Source: Bacteroidota bacterium
GTDB lineage: Bacteria > Bacteroidota > Bacteroidia > Flavobacteriales_F > PHOS-HE28
Assembly (NCBI GenBank): GCA_014584605.1
Contig: JACTMO010000080.1
Location: forward strand, 1 to 64,000
Direction of reading: 5' to 3'
DNA: 64,000 nt
The notes beneath the pieces are model-generated. The model was given only the letters and a program-made list of their open reading frames with translations, did no database searches and was not told the DNA's origin. Both the position numbers and the translations under genes were made by a program. Positions 25,390 to 33,463 of this stretch are shown in pieces. Each line of letters begins with the position of its first letter. The stretch's first letter is position 1.

Positions 25390-26097
25390 ATGCAGTTCCG
25401 CCCGCTCACCGTCCAACTGGCCGCCGCCGTGGCTCTGTTCGCCGCATGCGACCCCAAGCCCTCGTCGGATCCGGCGGGTGCGCATGAACAGTCCTCCGCT
25501 CCTTCCACCGCCACGCAGGCCACAACGGCCGGGGCGAACGAAGAAGACGCATGGCGCAAGCCTGAGGTGCTGATCTCGATCATCCCCCCCGTTGTGGGCA
25601 AGACGGTGGCCGTGCTTTTCCCGGGCGATGGCTACTATGCGTTCAAGCTGGTGGAGGCCGGCGCCCGTGTGATCGCCATCGAGCCCGATGCCGGCCAGGC
25701 GGAGCGGTTGAAGGAGGAGGCCCGGAAGCGAGGGCTCGACGCCGGTGCGCTTGAAGTGCGCGCAGCCTCCCAGGGCACCGGGCTCAACCCCGGCGAAGCG
25801 GACATGGCCTTCTGCTCCAGGTCGTATCTGTCCGTACCGGACCGGTTGAACTATTTCAAGGCCGTGCGGACGGCGCTGAAGAGCCCGGCCCCGTTGGTCC
25901 TGGTGGACTTCGCCCCGGTGGAGTCGCCGGTGGGACCGCCGGCCGCCGAACGCATTTCCGAGCAGACCGTCATGGACGAAATGGAGGTCCTGGGTTGTAC
26001 GGACATCGGGGCCTACGGCAAGAAGCTGCCCTACCAATGGGTGGTGATCGCCATGGATTTTGTGGCGGACCCGGACGCAGAGGTGGCCGTTCCCTGA
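25390..26097 (+). CDS. Lipoprotein with class I methyltransferase-like fold
   Basis: 235-residue predicted lipoprotein: signal with lipobox VALFAAC, then a Ser/Thr/Ala-rich linker to about 50. The body looks like a Rossmann methyltransferase: VAVLFPGDGYYAFKLVEAGA (motif I position), ARVIAIEPD (acidic end of beta 2), PGEADMAFCSRSYL and PLVLVDFAP. Motif I lacks the usual GxGxG (PGDGYY instead). An exported SAM enzyme would have no obvious cofactor supply, so another ligand or a structural role is possible. Lipoprotein nature is well supported, enzyme function is not. Confidence 0.7.
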   Translation: MQFRPLTVQLAAAVALFAACDPKPSSDPAGAHEQSSAPSTATQATTAGANEEDAWRKPEVLISIIPPVVGKTVAVLFPGDGYYAFKLVEAGARVIAIEPDAGQAERLKEEARKRGLDAGALEVRAASQGTGLNPGEADMAFCSRSYLSVPDRLNYFKAVRTALKSPAPLVLVDFAPVESPVGPPAAERISEQTVMDEMEVLGCTDIGAYGKKLPYQWVVIAMDFVADPDAEVAVP

Positions 26098-26107
26098 AAC
26101 GGGAGCT

Positions 26108-26506
26108 TCAACGTGCCCGATCCGGCTGCGGCCGGGCCATGCCTTGGTAGCTGTAGAACAGGTTGGCCCAGATGATCTTGCTCAGCGCGTAGAGCAGGGG
26201 CCCCAGGAGCAACTGCGCTCCCAGTACCGTGGCCACGAGCACCCAGGTGGCTGCCTGCGGGAACAGCACCGTGACCGCCACGTACATGGTGACGAAGTTG
26301 GCCACGGCCAGGGCGTAGCTCACATACATGGCCCCGTAGTAGAAGCCCGGCTCGCGATGGTTGCTGCGGCCGCATGCGGGGCATTCCTTCCGCACCTCTC
26401 CCAGTTTGCTGAACGCGTACGGGTTGTTGTTCTCGAAGAATGGTCCCTCATGACAGTGGGGACATTTGAACCGGAGGATGCTGTACAGCTTCTGCCCTTT
26501 TCGCAT
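26108..26506 (-). CDS. DUF983 family protein
   Basis: 132-residue protein with two zinc-ribbon-like CxxC pairs (RFKCPHCHEG and RKECPACGRS) followed by two hydrophobic helices (VSYALAVANFVTMYVAVTVLF; VLVATVLGAQLLLGPLLYAL). This layout is that of DUF983, small membrane proteins of unknown function in several phyla. The ATG at 26506 was chosen because it lies just after a -7 box (GAACTTTG, 26513-26520) and the upstream frame runs through a terminator. Confidence 0.82.
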   Translation of the reverse strand: MRKGQKLYSILRFKCPHCHEGPFFENNNPYAFSKLGEVRKECPACGRSNHREPGFYYGAMYVSYALAVANFVTMYVAVTVLFPQAATWVLVATVLGAQLLLGPLLYALSKIIWANLFYSYQGMARPQPDRAR

Positions 26507-26553
26507 GCCGCGCAAAGTTCGCACATCCGCCACGCCGGTCGCGCCCGCTGGCC

Positions 26554-26596
26554 AAAATGAAGAAGGGAGAGGCGGTGCCTCTCCCTTCTTCATTTT
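26554..26596 (-). terminator. Terminator after the OmpA gene
   Basis: Perfect 20-bp stem (from AAAATGAAGAAGGGAGAGGC) with a 3-base loop, ending in A-rich / T-rich flanks on both strands. It ends 14 bases after the OmpA gene stop and just before the DUF983 promoter. Confidence 0.85.
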
Positions 26597-26610
26597 GGTT
26601 GGTACCGGGG

Positions 26611-27963
26611 TCACTCCCAGAACACCACTTTGAACTCCACGCGGCGGTTCTTGGCCCGGCCTGCGGAGGTCTTGTTGTCCGCCACCGGAGTGGTCTCGCC
26701 GTGTCCGAAGCTGCGGGTACGATCGTCCTTGACGCCCTTGTCCGTGAGGTACTTCTTCACGGCGGCGGCACGGTCGTCGCTGAGCTTCATGTTCTTGGCG
26801 TCATCGCCCTGGTCGTCGGTATGGCCATGGATCTCCAGGTTGTAGCTGGGGTTCTCGGCCATCACCTTCACCACCTGGTCCAGGATGGCGAAGCTCTCCT
26901 TCTTGATCACGCTCTTACCGCTTTCGAACTTCACGCCGGTGAGCGCCTTCTCGAAGAGCTTCTTGGTCTCTTCCTTCAGTTCGGGGCAGCCCTTCATGCT
27001 GGCCACACCGGGCACGTCCGGGCAGCGGTCCACGTTGTCCGCGAAGCCATCACCGTCGCGGTCCGGGCAGCCTTGCTTGTCCGCCGGGCCCGCCAGGTCG
27101 GGGCATGCGTCCAGCTTGTCGGTGATACCGTCGCCGTCGCGGTCCGGGCAGCCGCCCAAGGTGGCCAGGCCGGGCTCTTGCGGGCACTTGTCCTCCTTGT
27201 CGATCACGCCGTCGCCATCGGTGTCCGGCTCGGGATGCACCGTCACGCTCACCCCATCGATGTAGTAGTAGGCGCGCTGGCTGTCTCCGCCCTCGATGGC
27301 CTTGGTCTTGTCCATGCCGGCCGCAGGGAATGCACCGATGACGATGAACTTCTCGGTGCCGTCGGCCACGAAGCTGCCCTTCACCTCTGTCCAGTTCTGC
27401 TTGTCGCTTACCAGGTCGGCACTGGAAACCTGTGCTTTCTCGGTAAGGAAGGTGCGGTGGTTGTAAGACAGCTTGTTGGGCGAGAAATACGCACCGATGT
27501 GGCTCACGGCCCGGTCGCTCTTGCTGCCCAGCTTCACCCGCAGCACCACGTCATACTCCTGACCGGCGGTCAGCGGGGTGCTAAGCTCCTGTTGCAGGTA
27601 TTCGCTGTAGCCCTGGGAGGCTGGACGGAACGGACCCTCGTTGTGGTCCAGGACACGTTTCCAGTTGCGACGCTGGTCGTCCTTGTAGGCCACGAAACCG
27701 GCATAACGCTCGCCTTCGAAGGCTGCAGTGCTGCCCAGGTCGTTGTCCGGGATGCCCACGTAGCAAGCGTCCTTGTTGAACAGGTCGGCCGATCCCGCGT
27801 TGGCGTTCGACCAACCGGTGGCCAGGTGAAGCTGGTCCCAGGTCTTCACCGTTGCTGTGGTTTCCTCGAAACCCGGATTCTTCACCAGGTTGGGGCCGGA
27901 CTGGGCCACCGCCTGCAACGACAGCAGGGCCGGGGCCAGGTACATGGAGTAATGCAACTTCAT
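26611..27963 (-). CDS. OmpA family protein with calcium-binding TSP3-type repeats
   Basis: Exported outer-membrane-linked protein, 450 residues. Order: signal peptide (1-20), a beta-rich domain (about 22-215, LVKNPGFEETTATVKTWDQ ... YYYIDGVSVTV) paralogous to the whole product of the next gene, three Asp-rich thrombospondin-3-like repeats (DTDGDGVIDKEDKCP, DRDGDGITDKLDACP, DRDGDGFADNVDRCP), then an OmpA peptidoglycan-binding domain (LEIHGHTDDQG, DDRAAAVKKYL, GRAKNRRVEFKV). The OmpA domain would bind diaminopimelate in the wall. No beta barrel is evident. The start at 27963 gives the signal peptide. Confidence 0.9.
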   Translation of the reverse strand: MKLHYSMYLAPALLSLQAVAQSGPNLVKNPGFEETTATVKTWDQLHLATGWSNANAGSADLFNKDACYVGIPDNDLGSTAAFEGERYAGFVAYKDDQRRNWKRVLDHNEGPFRPASQGYSEYLQQELSTPLTAGQEYDVVLRVKLGSKSDRAVSHIGAYFSPNKLSYNHRTFLTEKAQVSSADLVSDKQNWTEVKGSFVADGTEKFIVIGAFPAAGMDKTKAIEGGDSQRAYYYIDGVSVTVHPEPDTDGDGVIDKEDKCPQEPGLATLGGCPDRDGDGITDKLDACPDLAGPADKQGCPDRDGDGFADNVDRCPDVPGVASMKGCPELKEETKKLFEKALTGVKFESGKSVIKKESFAILDQVVKVMAENPSYNLEIHGHTDDQGDDAKNMKLSDDRAAAVKKYLTDKGVKDDRTRSFGHGETTPVADNKTSAGRAKNRRVEFKVVFWE

Positions 27964-28015
27964 GGTGTTCGGATTGGTACGCTGGCGCCTCCCCTGGTGG
28001 GGCTTCGCAGCGGCG

Positions 28016-28023
28016 CAAATGTA
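28016..28023 (-). promoter_or_regulatory. OmpA gene -7 box
   Basis: TACATTTG on the minus strand, a perfect TAnnTTTG match, with a leader of about 47 bases. Confidence 0.6.
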
Positions 28024-28054
28024 ACCCGCAGGTCCGAATGGGAACCAACAACGG

Positions 28055-28789
28055 TCAGTTGATAACGGGCTCCACGCGCACGGCGTCGATGTAGTAGTAG
28101 GCGTAATGGTTGTCAGGCCCTTCCACGGTGCGTGCCGCTTCAAAACCCACGTAGGGAAAGGTGCCGATGATCAGGTAGCGTTCGCCCCCGTCCGCCTCGA
28201 AGGTGCCGCTCACTTCTGTCCATGCGCCTCGCCGGTCCAGCACTGCGGCCGACGCCACCTGGGCCTTTTCCCGTAGGAAGCGCCGGTGGTCGCCGTGCAG
28301 CGCTACGGGCGAACAATAGACCCCCAGGCCGCTCACAGCGCGGTCGCTCTGTGGGGCCAGGGCCGCCTGGAAGCTCACCCGGACCAGCTCTCCAGCCTCC
28401 AGGCTCCGATCGAGTTCCACCTGGATGTACTCGGCATAGACGTTCCATCCCGGTGCGAAGGGGTCCTGTCGTCCTTCCTGAAAGGCATCGAAACGGCCGT
28501 CGTCCTTCCACGCGAAAAGGCCCGCATAGCGCTCGCCTTCGGCCGGTTCCATGCTGCCGTAGCGGTTGGTCGGCACGCGCACATCCGGATCGGTGGCGTC
28601 GCGGCTGAAGAGGTCGGCATGACCCAAGGTCACCGCTCCCCATCCCGCGGCCCTCCCGATCTGGTCCAGGGCGGTCAGCCTGCCCTTCATCGCCTCGAAC
28701 CCGGCATTGGGCACCAGGTTCTGCGCCACTCCCGGTACGGCGAAAAGGGGCATGGCCACGGCCATGGCCTTCAGGCAGGTCTTGCGCAT
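28055..28789 (-). CDS. Secreted protein paralogous to the OmpA N-terminal domain
   Basis: 244-residue exported protein: signal MRKTCLKAMAVAMPLFAVPGVAQ, then a single beta-rich domain. It aligns along its length with residues 22-215 of the adjacent OmpA protein: LVPNAGFEAMKG versus LVKNPGFEET, HADLFSRDAT versus SADLFNKDA, EGERYAGLFAWKDD versus EGERYAGFVAYKDD, SDRAVSGLGVYCSP versus SDRAVSHIGAYFSP, and YAYYYIDAVRVEP versus AYYYIDGVSVTV. It resembles a carbohydrate-binding jelly roll. It lacks the TSP3 repeats and OmpA domain. The pair is a tandem duplication with loss or gain of the anchor. Function unknown. Confidence 0.75.
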   Translation of the reverse strand: MRKTCLKAMAVAMPLFAVPGVAQNLVPNAGFEAMKGRLTALDQIGRAAGWGAVTLGHADLFSRDATDPDVRVPTNRYGSMEPAEGERYAGLFAWKDDGRFDAFQEGRQDPFAPGWNVYAEYIQVELDRSLEAGELVRVSFQAALAPQSDRAVSGLGVYCSPVALHGDHRRFLREKAQVASAAVLDRRGAWTEVSGTFEADGGERYLIIGTFPYVGFEAARTVEGPDNHYAYYYIDAVRVEPVIN

Positions 28790-28805
28790 GTCGGCAAGGT
28801 AGGGC

Positions 28806-29456
28806 TTAGTGCTTCAGCATGTCCGCGAACACCTTGCGGAACTTCTCCAACTTGGGCCGGATCACCAGCTGGCAGTAGCCTTGCTCGCCGTTGCGCGCGT
28901 AGTAGTCCTGGTGATGTTCGTCGGCAGGGTAGAACGCTGCCAGGTCGGTGATCTCGGTGACGATCGGTGCCGGGAAGGCACCGCTGGCATCAAGCCGCGC
29001 CTTGTAGGTGTTGGCCAGGTTCCGTTGTTCGGCCGAGGTGGCGAAGACGGCCGAGCGGTACTGGGTGCCTACATCGGCGCCCTGGCGGTTCAGCGTCGTG
29101 GGGTCGTGGGTCTGCCAGAACACCTCCAGCAGTTCATCGAAGCTGATGCGCGAGGGATCGAAGACGATGCGTGCCACTTCGGCGTGCCCGGTGGTGCCCG
29201 TGCAGACCTCCTTGTAGCTGGGGTTCTTCACGTGCCCGCCCGCATAGCCGCTGGTCACTTCCAGCACCCCGTCCAGTTCGCTGAAAACGGCTTCGATGCA
29301 CCAGAAACAGCCGGCGCCGAACACGGCGGTGTCCGTTCCTGAAGAAGGGGTCTGCATGGGGGTGTGTTCGGTCTGTATGGGGGCGGTCACAGGGGGCGTT
29401 CCGCGCCCCTGGCAGGCCACGGTCCCCAAGGCGACAAGGATGGTCATAGGGCGCAT
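28806..29456 (-). CDS. msrA: Peptide methionine sulfoxide reductase MsrA (lipoprotein form)
   Basis: Repairs Met-S-sulfoxide in oxidised proteins. The catalytic motif [34 protein letters not shown] and QYRSAVF are all canonical. An N-terminal signal with lipobox-like LGTVAC precedes the domain by about 35 residues, so this copy is probably exported to the periplasm or outer membrane. The ATG at 29456 fits the -7 box GAACTTTG at 29504-29511; the frame's further upstream extension passes through a tRNA gene and was rejected. Confidence 0.92.
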   Translation of the reverse strand: MRPMTILVALGTVACQGRGTPPVTAPIQTEHTPMQTPSSGTDTAVFGAGCFWCIEAVFSELDGVLEVTSGYAGGHVKNPSYKEVCTGTTGHAEVARIVFDPSRISFDELLEVFWQTHDPTTLNRQGADVGTQYRSAVFATSAEQRNLANTYKARLDASGAFPAPIVTEITDLAAFYPADEHHQDYYARNGEQGYCQLVIRPKLEKFRKVFADMLKH

Positions 29457-29581
29457 CGCCAGCAGGAACGCAACGAGCGCGTGACCTCGTGTGCGCGGAT
29501 CGCCAAAGTTCGTGAACGGTGCGGATGCCTGTGTACCCGTACCGAACAGGAAGGTCCGGCGCCGGGCCGGACCTTCCATCG

Positions 29582-29654
29582 AGCGGGAAACGGGGCTCGA
29601 ACCCGCGACCCTCAGCTTGGGAAGCTGATGCTCTACCAACTGAGCTACTCCCGC
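29582..29654 (-). tRNA. tRNA-Gly (CCC)
   Basis: 73-base cloverleaf on the minus strand: acceptor GCGGGAG / TTCCCGC, D-arm GCTC...GAGC, anticodon stem TCAGC / GCTGA with loop TTCCCAA (anticodon CCC), T-loop TTCGAGC. CCA is not encoded. Confidence 0.95.
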
Positions 29655-29867
29655 AGGCTTGCCTGGACCGGGGTTCACGAACCCGATCCGGCGCCGAATA
29701 TACTTCAGCGCGTTCCGATGAACCTGCAACCTCGGCCTGCACCGATCCTCTCCCACCCCTGTCCGGCGGCCCTTTCGCAGGATCCGACCGATCCATGCGG
29801 GGAGCATCGGACGGGTTCCACCGGGAAAGCGATCGTGCCCTTCGCCGGGGCAGGCCTCCCGTGGGGA

Positions 29868-29884
29868 CTTAACGTGCCCTTAAC
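29868..29884 (+). promoter_or_regulatory. Pho-box-like direct repeat upstream of the response regulator
   Basis: CTTAAC at 29868-29873 and again at 29879-29884, an 11-base period as in PhoB/PhoP-type operators. It lies 24-40 bases upstream of a TTGCTTTG -7-like box. Autoregulation is a guess. Confidence 0.35.
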
Positions 29885-29931
29885 AGCGGATCGGTCGCTC
29901 CGGTCGTTGCTTTGTGGCCGAAGAACTGCGC

Positions 29932-30618
29932 ATGACGGGAAACCATGCACCGAAGGTGCTGCTGGTGGATGACGATCCGGACATCCTCGAACTGCTGCGG
30001 TACAACCTGGAGCGGGAGGGTTGCGGGGTGGTCATGGCCGGCAATGGGCGCGAGGCGCTCCGCATCGCCAAGGCGGAACGGCCCGACCTGGTGGTGCTGG
30101 ACGTCATGATGCCGGAGATGGACGGCATGGAGGTATGCACCGCCCTGCGCGCCATGCCGGAGTGCGGGGACGCGCTGATCGTCTTCCTCACCGCCCGGGG
30201 TGAGGATTACAGCCAGATCGCAGGCTTCGATGCAGGGGCCGACGACTACATCACCAAACCCGTCCGGCCGAAGCTTTTCGTGACCAAGGTGAAGGCGCTG
30301 CTGAAACGCAGCCCGGCCGATCGGCGCAGGAGCAGCAGCCTCGAGGTGGGCGGTATCCGGATCGACCTGGAGAAGGTGCTGGTCTTCGTCGGGGATGAGC
30401 CGCTCCAGCTGCCCAAGAAGGAGTTCGAACTGCTGGTGCTGCTGATGAGCAAGCCCGGCAAGGTGTTCAAGCGCGAGGAGATCTACGCCCACATCTGGGG
30501 CAACGACCTGTTCGTGGGCGACCGTACCATCGACGTACACATCCGCAAGTTGCGGGAGAAGATCGGTGAGGCACGGATCCGCACCGTGATCGGGATCGGG
30601 TACAAGTTCGACGCCTGA
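29932..30618 (+). CDS. OmpR/PhoB-type response regulator
   Basis: Two-component DNA-binding regulator, 228 residues. Receiver domain: acidic pocket LLVDDDPD, phospho-acceptor Asp57 in LVVLDVMMPEMDG, FLTARGE and the Lys in DDYITKPVRP. C-terminal winged helix: LQLPKKEFELLVLLMSKPGK, VGDRTIDVHIRKLREKIG and IRTVIGIGYKF. No histidine kinase gene is adjacent, so it appears as an orphan here. The nearby CTTAAC repeats with an 11-base period suggest a PhoB-like role but do not prove it. The GTG at 29914 is an alternative start. Confidence 0.92.
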   Translation: MTGNHAPKVLLVDDDPDILELLRYNLEREGCGVVMAGNGREALRIAKAERPDLVVLDVMMPEMDGMEVCTALRAMPECGDALIVFLTARGEDYSQIAGFDAGADDYITKPVRPKLFVTKVKALLKRSPADRRRSSSLEVGGIRIDLEKVLVFVGDEPLQLPKKEFELLVLLMSKPGKVFKREEIYAHIWGNDLFVGDRTIDVHIRKLREKIGEARIRTVIGIGYKFDA

Positions 30619-30630
30619 ACGACGGGCGCC

Positions 30631-30638
30631 TATATTTG
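30631..30638 (+). promoter_or_regulatory. tRNA-Pro -7 box
   Basis: TATATTTG, a perfect TAnnTTTG match, 41 bases upstream of the mature tRNA-Pro 5' end. Confidence 0.6.
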
Positions 30639-30678
30639 CCGCCCTCATCGATCCGGCCATACCCGGGTCTGGAGGCCT

Positions 30679-30753
30679 CGGGGTGTAGCTCAGCCCGGTT
30701 AGAGCGCTACGTTCGGGACGTAGAGGCCGGTGGTTCGAATCCACTCACCCCGA
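30679..30753 (+). tRNA. tRNA-Pro (CGG)
   Basis: 75-base cloverleaf: acceptor CGGGGTG / CACCCCG with first pair C-G, anticodon stem CTACG / CGTAG, loop TTCGGGA (anticodon CGG), T-loop TTCGAAT. CCA is not encoded. Confidence 0.95.
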
Positions 30754-30761
30754 CCGGAGGG

Positions 30762-30796
30762 AAAGCCTTGGTGACTTGGTCGCCAGGGCTTTTTTC
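30762..30796 (+). terminator. Terminator after tRNA-Pro
   Basis: Stem AAAGCCTTGG / CCAGGGCTTT (one G-T pair) followed by a T-run (CTTTTTTC). Confidence 0.75.
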
Positions 30797-30988
30797 ATGG
30801 GGATGCCCCTGGGCACCACCCCTGCGGAGTAGGAGGGGAAGGCCCGGTCGGTTCCGCCAAGTCCCTTGTTCCCAGCGGGTCCCGGGGACCGATGGCTGTG
30901 CGGCGGCGGCCGTTCGTCGAACGGCACGATTTTCCTATCCCCAGGAGGCATCCCTCCCGGCCGGTCGTCCGTCTATCGAGAGAATACC

Positions 30989-31180
30989 ATGTCACGCGCC
31001 TACAAAATAGCGCTGATCCTCAAGAGCCGCAGCAGCCTGCCGGTCTATAAGGACCTCACCAAGCTCTCCGACCGGGAGCTGGATGAACAGGTGCTGGCCC
31101 TGGTGTCCCGCATGCGACGCAATGAGAGCGCCGTCATTGCGCGGATGGTCCTTCGCCAGCCTACCTTCAGCCTTAACTGA
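30989..31180 (+). CDS. Small hypothetical protein (63 aa)
   Basis: A 63-residue open frame (MSRAYKIALILKSRSSLPVY...) with balanced composition, a basic N-terminus and a Leu-rich helix (LSDRELDEQVLALVSRM). I do not recognise the family. It lies alone between tRNA-Pro and the next small gene; no clear -7 box was seen. Codon third positions are G/C-rich like its neighbours, which is the only support for coding. Confidence 0.4.
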   Translation: MSRAYKIALILKSRSSLPVYKDLTKLSDRELDEQVLALVSRMRRNESAVIARMVLRQPTFSLN

Positions 31181-31397
31181 GGGGCTGTTCCGCGGTACGC
31201 GACGGGCGCTTTCCTGCGCTGGTCCTTCGAACGACTTCCCTCTTTTCCTGCCACCTGGCCGCCAAGGGCGCTTGGGTGCGATCGGCCCCTGTGATGCAAG
31301 GCGGGCAGGCCGTAGCGGGAACCGGGCGGGCTGAACACGTTCCGCCAGGACCGCCCCTCCTTCCAACCTGGATCGGGGCTTGCTTTTCCGGCGATCC

Positions 31398-31405
31398 TAT
31401 ATTTG
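31398..31405 (+). promoter_or_regulatory. -7 box of the 40-residue membrane protein gene
   Basis: TATATTTG, a perfect TAnnTTTG match, 16 bases before the ATG at 31422. It is the main support for that gene. Confidence 0.65.
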
Positions 31406-31421
31406 CCGCATCCGCAAGACC

Positions 31422-31544
31422 ATGAGCGACCACCACGAAGGACACTTTCCGGAAGATGCTGAGCAGAACGAGATCGGAGGCCCGGTCGTTCTCTCCCTGA
31501 TGATCCTGACGCTCATCGTGCTGGCCATTTGGGCTGCGATCTGA
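31422..31544 (+). CDS. Small single-pass membrane protein (40 aa)
   Basis: Begins MSDHHEGHFPEDAEQNEIGG, an acidic, His-containing soluble part of about 20 residues. This is followed by one transmembrane helix (PVVLSLMILTLIVLAIWAAI) that ends the protein. It is preceded at ideal spacing by a perfect -7 box. The layout resembles small accessory subunits of membrane complexes, but I cannot assign one and no such complex is nearby. Confidence 0.65.
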   Translation: MSDHHEGHFPEDAEQNEIGGPVVLSLMILTLIVLAIWAAI

Positions 31545-31559
31545 GCGCCTGTAGGTGCG

Positions 31560-31958
31560 CTATGACGACGTATCCCCGGACCGTGCCAGGTACTCGTCCC
31601 GCCGGACGAGCATGAACCAGTTGTCCCCCAGGTCGAGGTAGCCCTGTTCAAAGCAGAACACGTAGGTGTTCCCGGCCTTTGTCCGGTGCACGTTCGTGTG
31701 GTACATGAAGTTGAGCCCGCGTTCCACGAGCTTGTCGCGGTGCACGCGCGTCTTGCCCTCGGGCCCCGTGTTGAGCTCGCTCAGCACCCTGCGGTTCCGC
31801 TTGAGGGCGTTCACCACATTGCGGACGTAGTTGATGGGCGCGTTGTTCGCCTGGTAGTGGTACTGGTTCCGGCAGGCGTCGGAACAGAAGCGCTTGTCCA
31901 AGCGGCCCACGATGCGCTCGCCGCATTCCAGACAGACGCGTTCGTTCGGGGCGGGCAT
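31560..31958 (-). CDS. Zinc-finger protein of unknown function (DUF2116-like N-terminus)
   Basis: 132-residue cytoplasmic protein. The N-terminus is a Cys4 treble-clef-like finger: VCLECGERIVGRLDKRFCSD and then ACRNQYHYQ. The rest (NYVRNVVNALKRNRRVLSEL; LNFMYHTNVHRTKAGNTYVF; EQGYLDLGDNWFMLVRR) forms a conserved-looking globular domain that I have seen in Bacteroidota hypothetical proteins. Nucleic acid binding is plausible. The start at 31958 matches the -7 box TACATTTCG about 10 bases upstream. Confidence 0.75.
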   Translation of the reverse strand: MPAPNERVCLECGERIVGRLDKRFCSDACRNQYHYQANNAPINYVRNVVNALKRNRRVLSELNTGPEGKTRVHRDKLVERGLNFMYHTNVHRTKAGNTYVFCFEQGYLDLGDNWFMLVRRDEYLARSGDTSS

Positions 31959-32160
31959 GTTGCGAAATGTACATGATCGGGCCTTGCTGCAAGGATGCGT
32001 ACCGGGCGGCAGGCCCATGCTCCATCCCTGCACGCGGACCGTTGGGTGGCACACAGGCGCTGGTACCGGGTTGCCTGTGGACCGTGGTTGCTTGTTCCTT
32101 GTTCCCGGGCATCCGGCAGGACCTCCGCCGGGTTGGTCCGGTCTTTGAAAAGCCCCTTGC

Positions 32161-32925
32161 ATGAGAACGCCGACCACCCTCCTGCTGCTTGCCTGCAACA
32201 CCCTGCTTCATGCCCAAGGGCTGGAGTCCGTGCTCCAGAACGATTCGGGCACCTTCGTTCTGCACCGCTTCGCCACCGGGGAGCTGAGCACCAAGGAATG
32301 GACGGACCCCGACGGTCGCTGGGGCCGCTGCTGGGCCTACGACCGGACGGGGCGCGTGATCTACGAGCAGCAGACGCGCCGCTTCGCGGGCCATGCCAGC
32401 GTGGACCTCCGGTACCACCCGAACGGTGGGGTGAGCCAGGCCGAATTCAGCACCATGCCCGATGGCGGGATCCAGTGGTACCGGAGCACCACCACGTTCG
32501 ACGAGGAGGGGCGGCAGACGAGTTTCAGCGAGGACGGATGGGACAACGATGGCCCCATACCGCCCAGTGTCCCGCATCCCACCAAGCCCGCGAACCACCC
32601 GCAGGAACAGGTGATGGAGCAGCGCCTGTTCACCAACGAGTACTACGTGGTGAACACCTGCCGACATCCGGTGCGGGTGGAGCTGCGCCCCAAAGCGCAA
32701 AGCCCTGTCGCCGGGAACATGGACGCGACCCTGCTGCGGGGCGATACCCTGCGGGGCGGCATGTACAGCATGGGCGAGGTCTGGATGGAGCCGCTGACCC
32801 AAGTGGACGTCAAGGCCCGGCCGGCCAGGGGGCGCACGAAGCTGGGTGTGGTCCGCACCGATACCGTTGTTGTGAACGGGCAGCACCGGCGGTACTACCT
32901 GATCCTCGGTCCGGTCCGTCCCTGA
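32161..32925 (+). CDS. Secreted hypothetical protein
   Basis: 254-residue exported protein: signal MRTPTTLLLLACNTLLHAQG, then a beta-rich domain with repeated turns (WAYDRTGRVIYEQQTRRFAG; LRYHPNGGVSQAEFST; TTFDEEGRQTSFSEDGW) that resembles MORN/YwqK-type strand repeats. The C-terminal 100 residues (TCRHPVRVELRPKAQ...) are of different composition. I do not recognise a named family. It stands alone; a TCTTTG -7-like sequence lies about 15 bases upstream. Confidence 0.65.
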   Translation: MRTPTTLLLLACNTLLHAQGLESVLQNDSGTFVLHRFATGELSTKEWTDPDGRWGRCWAYDRTGRVIYEQQTRRFAGHASVDLRYHPNGGVSQAEFSTMPDGGIQWYRSTTTFDEEGRQTSFSEDGWDNDGPIPPSVPHPTKPANHPQEQVMEQRLFTNEYYVVNTCRHPVRVELRPKAQSPVAGNMDATLLRGDTLRGGMYSMGEVWMEPLTQVDVKARPARGRTKLGVVRTDTVVVNGQHRRYYLILGPVRP

Positions 32926-32942
32926 CCGGTCGGCACCGCCGG

Positions 32943-33341
32943 CTATCGGGCCTCCCGGCCCTTATCCGCAGGGGCGGCGTCGGTCAATGGAAACAGATTG
33001 AAATAGCTGGCCTTGAATCGGCCGTCCACCACCTCCCCCTGCACTTCGGCCTTGCGCACCGCCAGGCAGAAGCCGTTGGCATCGTGAGGGTGCCCGTACT
33101 CGTCGATCGCCACACCGTCCACGTACAGGGCTTGGGTCGTTCCTCCGTCCATCGGAAGGCGGACGGCCACATCGCAGCCCTCACCGGGCAGGCCGAACTT
33201 GCACTCGCCGCAGGAGGTCTCGACCACCATCAACGGTTTTTTGGGATCCGGCTTCCGGGCCAGTTCCCGGGCCGGCTGGCCGAAACTGAACAGCGGGACC
33301 AACAAGGCGAGGAGGGCGGAGAAGCGGGCGGGGTTCTTCAT
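32943..33341 (-). CDS. DUF6370 family secreted protein
   Basis: 132-residue exported protein: signal MKNPARFSALLALLVPLFSFG, then a compact domain with VETSCGECKFGLPGEGCDVA, ALYVDGVAIDEYGHPHDANG and FCLAVRKAEVQGEVVDGRFK. The spaced Cys residues and HxHD-like segment match a small Bacteroidota family of unknown function. The frame runs far upstream opposite the esterase gene, but only from 33341 does it give a signal peptide. Divergent from the esterase. Confidence 0.75.
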   Translation of the reverse strand: MKNPARFSALLALLVPLFSFGQPARELARKPDPKKPLMVVETSCGECKFGLPGEGCDVAVRLPMDGGTTQALYVDGVAIDEYGHPHDANGFCLAVRKAEVQGEVVDGRFKASYFNLFPLTDAAPADKGREAR

Positions 33342-33463
33342 GGCGATCGTTCGGCCGAAAGGTACGACGATGCCCGGCCGCTGCTGCGCTTGAGGATCAG
33401 GCTTCGGCATCGGTGCCCCTGCTGCCTCCCTGCCCGGCCTTGCAGGCGGTGCTTTTGCTCCGA

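Noticed and set aside
29457-29807. N-terminal extension of MsrA across the tRNA-Gly gene
   Set aside because: It would overlap a tRNA and its promoter; the start at 29456 fits the -7 box and a signal sequence.
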